64,000 bases of DNA, from NCBI GenBank assembly GCA_041650595.1, contig JBAZKW010000006.1, forward strand, positions 27,361 to 91,360, read 5' to 3'. The first letter of the stretch is position 1, and each line of letters begins with the position of its first letter. Positions 23,837 to 35,800 of this stretch are shown here, one piece after another. Origin of the DNA: CALFCX01 sp041650595. GTDB lineage: Bacteria; Margulisbacteria; WOR-1; JAKLHX01. The translations under genes and the position numbers were made by a program. Under the pieces are notes generated by a model. It ran no database searches. It saw only the letters and a list, made by a program, of their open reading frames with translations, and was not told the DNA's origin.

Positions 23837-26800
23837 TTGCAAGAGCGTTCAAAAAATAAGCGCCGGTTTTTTTATTCAATAGTTCTCACGGCTTTGACTG
23901 TGTTTTTATTTGCGGTTGTTTCATCCTCTGCTTCTTATGCAGTTACCGTAAAATGGGCCCGTCTTCCAGCTCCAGCATCCGCAAATTGGGGAGTTGGGGC
24001 CAATTGGTCTACAGGACAGGTCCCGGGAGCTGACGACGATGTTGTGTTTGATGATACAAGCACGCAGAACTGTGTCATCAATTTGCCGTGTGTGATAAAG
24101 AGCCTGACTATAACAAACGCGTACACGGGAGTAATAACGCACAGGTATGTACCGACTCCGAATAGCGTTTCTTTGGCTATAACCTCTAATTACGATCAAC
24201 GCGGCGGTGCGTACATAGTTGAAAACCCGAACTATGAAACCGTTTATTATCCATTCACGGTCGGCGGAAGCTTTTTTGTTACGGCGGAAGCCGTTTTCAG
24301 CAGGTACCAGTCTGCAGGGGGATATCTTCTTGTATCCGATGTTTACGGCTTGCAGGCGATGAGATGCAGCAAAGAAGCGGACTACAAGCTGACCAACGAT
24401 ATAGATGCAACTTCTACCGCAAATTGGAATTACAGTTTGTCCAGATCAACATACGAGGGCTTTGTGCCCATCGGAACCCTCACTGAAACTTTTACCGGAA
24501 GCCTTGACGGGAACTACAAAGCTATCACGGGTCTTCATATAGAAAAGTACGGCGAAAATTATGTCGGCATGTTTGGCGCCCTTGGGACCGGCGCGTTTAT
24601 CAGCAATTTGTCCTTGACGGGAGCCCGGATCACGGGATGGTCCGTCAAATATTTGGGGGGATTAACGGCATATGCCGCCCTTTCGAACATAGAAAATTGT
24701 CATGTCGACGGCGTAATAAATTCCAATGGATCGGACTTTTTTCAGTCAATATGGTATATAGGCATGATCGCCGCATATAATACCGGTGATATATCCAAAA
24801 GTTTTTGTTCGGGAAATATAAACATTGACCGAAAAAACCAATATGTTACAAACCTTTACGTCGGCGGCATATCATCGTATAACACCGGGAGTATCTCGGA
24901 TTGCTATTCAACGGCCGATTTTTTTATGACCAGTGGCAACAGCGCGCAGTGGCTGGGAGGCATGGCCGGATATAATTCCGGAAGTGTTGCAAACTGCTAT
25001 TCATCCGGGGCGATCAATTTTCCCTACGCCAAATTTGGTGTCGGCGGACTTGTCGGATATAATGCTTCCGGCGGGACTGCCGTTAATTCATATTTTTCCC
25101 AGTCTGAATTTGACAACGCTATCGGCCAGTTGAAAACACCACAGGAGATGAGCAGAGAAGTAACATTTTCCGGATGGGATTTTAGAACGGTATGGTCGAT
25201 AGACGAAAACAATACATACCCGTACTTTCTCTGGTCTATATATAGCTGGGAGGGGGATGACCTTGAGCTTTGGACTTCCCCCTCGGACTGGAACAAAAAC
25301 TACGGATATCCGTCACTGGAATCCCACAAGGCTTATGTCAATGAGGGATTATCCGATTTTCAAACCCCGTCAGAACCTCTTACTATAGGAGGCCTTAAAC
25401 TAGGCCCCGATCTGGCTGTCAAACTTACTCTTGCCAACGACCTTACACTCAGTTCATCCGCGGGAAAATCAGGAAGTTTGGCTCTTTACGGATCTTCTTT
25501 TGAAGGCGCTGGAAAAACCGTAAGGATATACGGCGGGTTAAATATTTCTTCCGAAGCGAGGTTTTATCCCAATACCGCAGCAGCGGGCGGCGCCGGAACC
25601 GTGGAATTTTCCGGAAGCTCTACCTGTTCACTGGTAAAAGGCAATATAAGGTTCTATAATTTGCGGTCTGCGCAGCCGTATAAGCGCATCACATTCGAAG
25701 CCGGTTCGGTGCATACAGTAGAAGGGACTCTTTATTTGAGCGGCGAAGCTGACAGGGAAATAATGCTCAAAAGTTCTATCCCCGGACAGCAGTGGTATAT
25801 ATCTCCCGAGAGTTCGGTCATTGCGCGTCATCTTATAGTAGCCGATTCACACAATCTCGGGACCCCGATAAGCGCACTGGATTCCTATGACGGCGGCAAC
25901 AACTACGGCTGGAGTTTTGGCGGGTACGCGGTTTCCCTGCATACCAATGAGGGCGGGTCTATAGCTCCCCCCGGTATACTGGGAGAAGTTTTGACTCCTA
26001 TCGGAACTCCGACAACTTTGGAGATAACCGCAAGCGCCGGGAACTACATAGGATATGTGAGGATAGACGGTACTCTTGAAGCCGGGCCGTATACCTCGCC
26101 GCATTCAGTAACGGTGCCAGGAAATGGCGCCCATTCTGTTGAGGCATTTTTTGTCAGGAACAACTTAAAGATATGGAAAGGCGGCGGTGGTGACGAAAAT
26201 TGGTCGACCGCGGCGAACTGGACGGGATATGCCGCGCCCGGTGCACCAGATTCTGTAGTGTTTAATTCTATTTCGGGGAATTCCACGGTTAACAGCAGCT
26301 TTACTATTGATAATCTGACTGTGGAAGCCGATTATCTCGGAACAATAACCCACTCTTCCAGTCTGACCATAGAATCGGATTTTGTCCAATTAGGAGGGAC
26401 GTTCGAGTCAAATCCGGCCGCGGTCTTTGAAGTAAACGGCAGTTTTTCCATACCGGATATCGACGGCGCTTTCAAAAGGTTTGGAGGTGCGGGATCGACT
26501 TTGGACGCGTATACTGTCAATGATATATACAGCCTTCAGGCCGCCAGATGCAACCTAGACAAGCATTTTAAACTGATCAGCAACATTGATGCTTCTTCCA
26601 CAAGGAATTGGAACTGGAACGGTACGACGCATGAAGGGTTCAGGCCCATAGGATATATGCTTGCGGGGACCTATCTTGACAGACCTGATTATCCGTTCAC
26701 CGGTTCTTTTAACGGAGGCAAACACAAAATATCGGGACTGTTCATAAACAAAACGGATTTCATATGCGTGGGGCTGTTCGGTGCCTCGATCTCACCGCAT

Positions 26801-29800
26801 ACAAAAGCCATTTATGACCTTGCGGTTTCCGGAGCTTATGTGAGAGGCTATCAGCTTGTCGGCGGATTTGTCGGATATAATTCATCGAATATTTACGACA
26901 GCTATTTTACAGGCGTGGTATATTGCGAAGACGCTTCTGCCTATACAGGTGGATTCGTTGGAAGACAGGCAAATTGGTCTCCTGCTCCGACGATAGGCAG
27001 ATGTTATGTAAATGCTTTGGTAGAACAGTTCGATCATCCTTACAGCCCAGCATATATCGGATTGTTTGCCGGCAACCAAAACGGCACAATAAGGGACAGC
27101 TTTGCGGAAGGGATTGTCCGTGCGTCGTCGACGACAGGTTATGTCGGAGGCTTTGTCGGAGTAGGCGGAACTGGTATTACGAATTGTTACGCCGCAGGTG
27201 AACTTGATTCTGATGCGGGCGGCGCTTTCGCAGGATTTAGCAACCCGGCAAACTGTTATTATACCCAGACAAAGAAGCCCAATTTTAATGATTTCGGGAC
27301 CCATATTACGCAGGAACAGCTAAAGAGCAAAGCGACTTTTTCCGGATGGGACTTTGATTCCGTCTGGTCTATAGACGAAGGCGTCAGCGGGCCGTATCTA
27401 CTCTGGAAATACCACAATTGGACCGGCAACGGCGGCGGAAGTTCCTGGGCGGATGCGGCCAATTGGAGCGAAAATCTGGAGCCGGCCTCTGATTATCCGC
27501 GAACATTTTCGGACAACGTATATCTAAACGATTCTTCGGCGGAGCTGTCAACGCCGGGTTCTCCGCTTCAACTTGGGGAGCTGGTACTCGGCTCGGCATT
27601 TTCCGGAAAACTTGTTTTAAACAATCAGATTACAATAAGCAGTGAAAGTCTGTCCAAAGGCAACCTGGTAATGTGTATGGGCACCATAGAAGCGTCAAAC
27701 ACGGCGATAAGCATCGAGGGTAATTTTAAGATCGCTAACTACGGGTCGCCGCGTTTGCTGTTTTCAAGCGAATCAAGCACGGTAAATATGTTCGGGAGCC
27801 AAAAAAATTCGTTGATACAGATGCTTTTTCCGGAGGAGAACAATGACTTTTATAGTTTTAGATGCACCACTCCGGGCAAGACGCTGATCTTTCACACCGG
27901 GGAATCCGGCTATTCCAGGATCAGGTCAGATTTTCTTATCAGCGGAGAAGCCGGCACAGGCAGATTGGTAGTGCTACAGGGATCTTCCGCTTCCCCTTCC
28001 GCCTGGTATATAAGCCCCGAGGGAAGTGTTTCGGTAAAATATGCCGTAGTATTTAATTCTAACAATACAGGGCCTGATATCATAACTCCCGAATCCTCTT
28101 ATGACGGAGGCAATAATACAAGATGGAGCGGCTTCATAGGCAATTCCATTACCGCGATCTCGGGCGCGGGAGGAATTATAACGCCTGAGGGAGTAGTGCC
28201 AGTGGATTTGGGCAATACTCAAGAATTTATTGTTACTTCGTCCGAGGGCTATTACATAGGGTTCGTCAAAATAGACGGCCTGGCGACTGACGAATCTCTG
28301 TCAACTTTTGAAGCAAAATTCTATCTGACCTCGGACGGTAATGCTCATTCCATAGAGGCTTATTTTTCTCAGGCAGGTACACGCACATGGACCGGATGCG
28401 GCGAGGACTCTTTGTGGTCAAACCCGCTCAACTGGACTGGGAACGCGACTCCCCAGGCAAGCGAACGCGTCATTTTTAACGAAACAAGCTCAAAAAATTC
28501 CGTTATAGACGACTTTAATCCGGCCAATACAATATATTCCCTGTCTATCGAAAGTATCAGTACTGTCCTCATAAGCCAGGAAGCTTCTTTAACGATCACC
28601 GCCAGCTTTGAACAATTTGCCGGCAGGTTCTATTGCGGCGATCCGTTTTCTTGCGCCTTTACGGTAGAGGGCGATTTTGTAATTCCTGACACCTATGCCT
28701 ACTCTGCTCCGCCTTTTTTCAGGATGTCGGGGGCGGGGAGCAGCGGAGATCCGTTTTTGATAGCGGATATTTACGGCCTGCAGGGTCTGCTTGGCACGAG
28801 ATCATATACTCCTTTTTACTATAAATTGGCGGCCAATATTGACGCATCCCCCACAAGAAGGTGGAATTGGAACGGAGCTACGCATGAAGGGTTCATGCCA
28901 ATCGGGGATAGTTCATACTATTTTGGAGGTGTTTTTGACGGCGATTACAGGGTGATAAGCGGCCTTTGGATAAACAGGCCTCTAAATGATTATGTTGGCT
29001 TGTTCGGGAGGAGTATAAGAACAATAAAGAATGTCGGCATAGAAAATTCCGTAGTGACGGGGCATGATTATGTGGGAGGCCTGGTGGGAGCAAATACCAC
29101 GGGTGGATTTTCCAGCGGGCTTTACAACTGTTATTTTGACGGTTATGTCAGCGGAGAGGTCGTAGTGGGCGGTCTTGCAGGCTGGAATTTCGGGACCGAC
29201 TCCTTGATAAAGAATTCCTTTTCCAGAGGCGCCGTAAAAGGGCATAGCGATGTGGGCGGTTTGCTCGGAAATAATTCTTTTTACGCAAAATTGTACGACA
29301 GCTATTCGTCGGCAAGTGTGGAGGGAGTTACTTTCAACATAGGAGGGCTTGTCGGTAACGGAGAATATATCTACAATTGTTACGCTGTCGGTTTTGTGGG
29401 AGGAGCCTCTGTCGGAGGTCTGGTCGGGAATTACAGCGCGTCGGCACCCATAGAAAATTCTTTCTTCATAGATTCTTTGCATGACAATGGATTTGGTATT
29501 CTTACCTCCGAGGCCAATATGAAAAAGCGTAAGAATTTTACCGGCGCCGGTTGGGATTTCGGCAGGATGTGGAGTATAGATGAGAGCAGAAGCTATCCGT
29601 ATCAGCAGTGGGAAAAATGGCTTTGGACGGGAGCAGGGGACGGGTCTTCATGGGATGATGCGGAAAACTGGAACAAGCACAACAGTTATCCTCTGGATGG
29701 AACGGCAAAAGTGTATATATCTACCTCCGAAGCAGTCATAACTACTCCTTCCATTTTGCCTATATCTTTGGGCGGGCTTCAGCTTGGGACCAATTTTACC

Positions 29801-32800
29801 GGAAAATTTAGCTTAGGCAACAATCTTACACTGGATTCTTTAAACGGCTACGAAGGCGGCCTTTACATATATAATGGAACACTTGAGGCTTTGGCCCGTA
29901 CGGTTACTATAGATGGAAATTACTATAAAAACAACACCGGATCGTTCGACAGGGGAACAAACAGTACCGTTTCATTTGCCGACAATTCGTATCTGAGCCT
30001 GATAGAAGGATCGACGGTCTTTAAAAACTTCAATTGCAATACGCCGGCTAAGAAATTGTCATTTGAAGCCGGTTCCCTGCAAACAATAGAGGGATCATTT
30101 ACTATAACAGGGGAGAGCGGCAGTAACATATTCCTTTTAAGCAGCGTGCGCGGCGCCACATGGGAGATACATTCTTTGGCGGGAAAATCTGTTACTTATG
30201 CGATCGTGCAGGATTCCAAGAATATAAGTTCGGCGGCCATATCAGCGGGCAATTCTATAGATTACGGCAATAATATCAATTGGACATTTACGGATTATGC
30301 CGTGGAAATATTTGTTGGAAGCCACGGATACGTAAATACAACGGAAGGGCACTATTATATAAGCACCCTTGAAGGAGGGACGATAGAGGTGATGGTATCG
30401 CCGGAATCGTCCTCATATTATATATCGGATATCAAAATCGACGGGGTATCTACTACAGAAGAAATATATCATCCGGGCACGCCGCATATATTTACTTTTA
30501 GAAACATAATGAAATTCTATACCTTTGAGGCTGAATTTATGAGTGTGGGAACAAAAGAATGGGACGGAGGAGGAAGCACTAACAACTGGTCGGACCGGTT
30601 GAACTGGACAGGCAATTACACTCCCGAAGCAGGAGATGTAGTCCGTTTCGGATCCGTAAGCACAAAGAATGCGACAATAGACGCGAATTTTTCCGGCGGG
30701 ACGGTGGCGGGGGTAACGATAGAGAGCGGATATACGGGAACGATAAGACAAGACAGAGGACTTACCATCAACGGGAGCTTTGAGCAGGGAGGAGGATACT
30801 TTGTGTGTACCACTCCCACCACTACAGGGTTCTCGGTTACGGGCAATTTCTCTCTGCCGGATACGAACGGGTCCTTTATACGTTACAGCGGTACAGGTAC
30901 TTCTCCGGCAACGTCTTATATAGTCTCTGATATCTACGGCCTTCAGGCCGTCAAATGCAATCTTTCCGGTTACTTTAAGCTCTACTACGATATAGACGCT
31001 TCTGCCTCGCTCAATTGGAACTGGAACAGTTCTACAAGTACTCACGAAGGATTTGTTCCTATAGGCAATACCAATACTCCATTCACCGGATCGTTCAGCG
31101 GCGAAAGCTTTGTCGTCAGCGGGCTTTGGATGGACAGGTATTTGAAAGGCACAGTTTTGGGAGATAACACCGGACTGTTCGGGGTGATCGGTACAGGAGG
31201 CCTTGTCTCCCGCATGGGAGTACGCAGCTCATCCATAAGGGGATATAGTAATGTCGGGATTGTGGCAGGCAACAATCTCGGAGGCACAATTTCGCGGTGC
31301 CTTGCGGGAGGAGGGATTGTTCAGGGAAATGATTATATCGGAGGCATTGTCGGCACCAACAGTTCAACCGTGGAGGACTCATATTCGACCGCCGCTGTAA
31401 TCGCTTACAACACCTGCGGAATCTTCGCGGGTTACAACAGCGGGGGATCCATTTCCAGATGTTATTCGGCAGGCTCAAGAGTAGGAAGCGGTGCTTTGGG
31501 GTTTATAGGCGGCGGCACTGATCCAAACCTTTTGTCGAACTGTTACTACAGTACACTTGAGTCCGGACGGACCGGTGAAAACTACGGCGCTCTGCCGCTC
31601 ACTCCCGTACAGATGAAACAACAGTCGTCTTTTGAAACATGGAACTTTGACACGGTTTGGACGATAGACGAAAGTAAATCGTATCCTTCTTTGTTGTGGG
31701 AAGAGTGGAACTGGACGGGATTAGAAGATGGATTCGATTGGGTCAAGCCATTAAATTGGAACAAGAAATCGGGATATCCTTCTGATAATACGGCAAAAGT
31801 ATACATTAATACCGGGACAGGAGGCATTAATGTCCCTTCCAATCTTTCTATCGGTAGCCTAATATTGGGGCCATATTATTCAGGTGCGCTGACATTACTC
31901 GGGAACCTTTATTTGGGCAATAATGGAACACGGGAAGGCAGTTTTCTGATGCTTGGAGGCACCCTTTATTCTGCTTATCAGGTGGCGATAGTAGTTGAAG
32001 GAAGATTTAAAAGGACAGCCGGTACTCTGACCAGCAATAGTACTGTGATATTTGCGGGCGCCGGACCGTCCATCATAGAAGGATCTACCACGTTCTACAA
32101 TTTGTACTGTACTCAAGAAGGCAAAAGCCTGATCTTTGGGGCAGGCAGTGTCCAGACTGTGGAGGGCACTTTCAAGTTGAGCGGCGAAGCCGGCAGTAAC
32201 GTAGTGTTGAGGAGTACCGAGGAAGGCTCGGCATGGTATATACATCCCTCAGGAATAAAAGACCCGGTTTATTTTGTTGATGTGAAAGATTCCGTGAACC
32301 TGAGCTCGGAAGCGATGGACCCGTTCTATTCCGTCAATTCCGGAAACAATGTCAACTGGTTCACTCCATACACTATCACCGCCAGTGTTTCCGGGATCGC
32401 GACAGACGATGCCAGTACCTGGGGAACAATAGAGCCCAAAGGGGTATCCAATGTAGAACACGGCAGTTTCGAATCATTTAATATTTATCCGTATTACTCT
32501 TACAGGTTGGAATATGTCAGAGTGGATGGAGTATCCCAAGGGCAGATATCAACATATGAATTTATTCCTGTAACTGCCGATCACACGATAGAAGCCGTAT
32601 TCGCGATCCAACCGTGGTTGATAACTTCCGAGACATCGGGAAGCGGTTCGGGAACGGTAACTCCCCTGGGGACAGTAGAGGTCGGTCATTATCAGAGGCA
32701 GACTTTTACGGTTGAGGCAAACGCAGGCAGTTATATTGCCTACGTCAAGGTTGACGGCGTGGTGACAACAGAAGGATTGGCAAATATTTCAATATTTCCT

Positions 32801-35800
32801 TCCCCCTACCTGATAACTTTTGAAGGGACTTCCGCGAATCACACGCTCGAAGCGTATTTCCTGCCGGTAACTTATATGATATGGAACGGCAACGGGACTA
32901 CGGAAGACTGGTCTGAGGCGATAAACTGGACCGGATCGGCAACTCCCGATGCGACTTCCAATGTCATTTTCAACGGTCTTAGCACAAAGAATTCTTCTGT
33001 CGATGCCGATTTTAACGGTTCAGTTGAGAGCTTGTCGATAATGAGCGGTTATACAGGGACTGTCGGGATCTCCCGGATATTTACTGTTGAGGGCAATGTC
33101 TCTCTCGAATCCGGGATCCTGTTCCAGGAAGCGGCCGAAGAGTTTTACGTGGGAGGCGACTGGTACAACCTTCAGGCTCTCAACGGTTCTTTTCAAGACG
33201 GGCTTGGAACAGTGCTCTTTACAAAGTCATCCGGCGTTCAGACTGTTTTTTCCACAAATGACGCGGTTAGCAACACAAACAATGTTTTCAATAATCTATC
33301 GCACACCGGTGCTGGGCAGGTGATCGCGACGAACGCAGCCTTCGCTGTTGTTAATGATTTCTTGAATGCGTCAGGTTCCGGAACTTTTGAATTGTATAAG
33401 ATAGGAATGATTATATATGGAGATTTTACCAACTCTTCCGTTTTTACACAGGAAGTAGATCTTGGACTGAACGCGTCGGACCTGATCGTGTATTTTGTCG
33501 GTTCCGGGATCCAAACGATAGAATCGGGCGGTGTGGGATTTGGACATGCTATCCCAATAATAGCGCACGCCGGTACAGGGACACTTTCTCTTGCCAATTC
33601 TATAGAGTGTGTGTTTTTGCTAAACGGTGAAGAAGCAGGTGCCATAGACGCGAACAATAAAGATGTCCATATATCGCTTGGGGTATTTAATAGCGGTACA
33701 GGAGAGGTGTTTGCAAATCACGCGAATTTATATATAGATGTCTTGCCGCGGCAATACTGGAACACTCTTATTCCGATCGACGCCGATATATCGGTCTTTA
33801 GCGGTCTTTTTAATGTCCGTTCGTTGAGCTGCGTAGTTCCCTCTAAATACATTATTTCAGCCGGGCTTATTACCATTGAAGCCGATGGTTTTGTTACTAT
33901 GGAAGGAGGCAGCGCCTCCACATTGGAATTTATTTCCATGGCCGGTGGCGAAGAGTTCAGTTGGTGGTATATAGATCCTCAATGCCCAAGCGGCAGCAGA
34001 TCATTTCAAAATCTATATGTGCAGGATTCTTATAATATTAACTCGGTGACTATAGAAACTACAAACTCTATTGACCTGGGCAACAATATAGGGTGGAGGT
34101 TCTCCACTTTTTCAATGTACGAAACACATAATGCCGGAGGAACGGTAGAGCCGATAGGATACAGGTTGGTGGACGAAGGAGATACTATTACCTACGAAGT
34201 ACGGGCGGATAGCGGATACTATATAGGATACATATTAAAGGACGGATTACCGGCGACAAGCGAGGGCAGTTATGGGAGCAATTATGCGGTGACGTTTGAA
34301 GCAATAACCAGTAACCATACGATAGAAGCATATTTTGACAGGATAGGCGGGCGAACATGGACGGGTGCCAGCGCAGTAGACAACAACTGGTCTACAGCCG
34401 CAAACTGGAGCGGGAACCAGGTGCCTCTTAGCACTGAAGAAGTTTTATTTAATTCTACGAGCACAATAGATGCGACAATAGACGGCTCCTTTGGCGGAAC
34501 AATAGGCGGGATATCTATAGAGAGCGGATATACGGGAACTATCACACAGGGCAGAAGTTTGCTTGTAACTGCGACATTTGAACAATCCGGCGGGACTTTT
34601 GTTTCCCCTGTGAGCTATGCATTTACGGTAGAAGGAAGCTTTAATATACCTGATACGGCGCAGGCCTTTAACAGGTTTGTCGGGAGCAGTCCTTACATTA
34701 TATATGACGTGTATGGACTTCAGGCGATGAAGTGTTACACCGGCGAGGCTTTTGAACTCAATAATAATATAAGCGCGGAATCTACGGCCGTATGGAACCT
34801 GACAAGTGAAGGTTATCAGGGGTTTGATCCTGTAGGCGATACTACGACAAACTTTGTCGGCTCACTGAACGGAAAAGGATTTGTGATATCCGGATTAAGG
34901 ATAAAGAGAGCGCAAAACAATGTGGGATTATTCGGGGTATTGGGAAGCGCGGCCTCTATAACTCAGGTGGGAATATATAACGCGTCTGTTGAGGGCTTAA
35001 GCAACGCAGGTATATTGGCCGGGACGAATTCAGGGACAATTTCAAAGATTTATACAAAAGGTGCTGTGATAGGGACAGGATCGAACATAGGAGGAGCAAT
35101 AGGGGAAAATACATTGACAGTGAGTGATTCATATTCGACGGCAAATGCATACGGAGGCAGTGTTGTCGGCGGATTTGCGGGAAATATTTCATCGGGTACG
35201 GCATCAGAGTGCTATGCTGCCGGTTCGGTCAGCGGGACGACTGTCGGAGGGTTTGCGGGATTAAACGGCGGAACAGTTGAAAACTGCCATTTCACGGGAA
35301 CAGACAACGGGGTCGGATCACTAGAGACAAGCGCACAGATAAAACAGAAAAGCAGATTTGTTAATTGGAATTTTGACAGCACTTGGACAATAGATGAAGG
35401 CACGGTGAGCCCGCAGCTTATGTGGGAGATATACACGTGGACGGGATCGGATGAAAGCGCTCCGACTGACTGGACAAAGCCGAACAACTGGAACAAGAAG
35501 AGCGGATATCCTTATACTAAAGAACACAAAGCGTTCATAAATTCCGGGGATTTACTTGGCACTCCTGCAGGTTCGGAGTTGAGCCTGGGAGGATTACAGA
35601 TCGGGCCGGATTATACGGGGACAATATCGCTCGGAAATAATATCTTTATTGATAATTCAGGAACAAGGGAAGGCAGCTTGATATTGCTCGGAGGGACTTT
35701 TAGCAAGGGCAATAATAATGTGAGGATATCCGGGAATTTCAAGAGGGGGACAGGCGCCACATACACGGCTTCTGCCGGAGATACAATATTCACAAGCGAA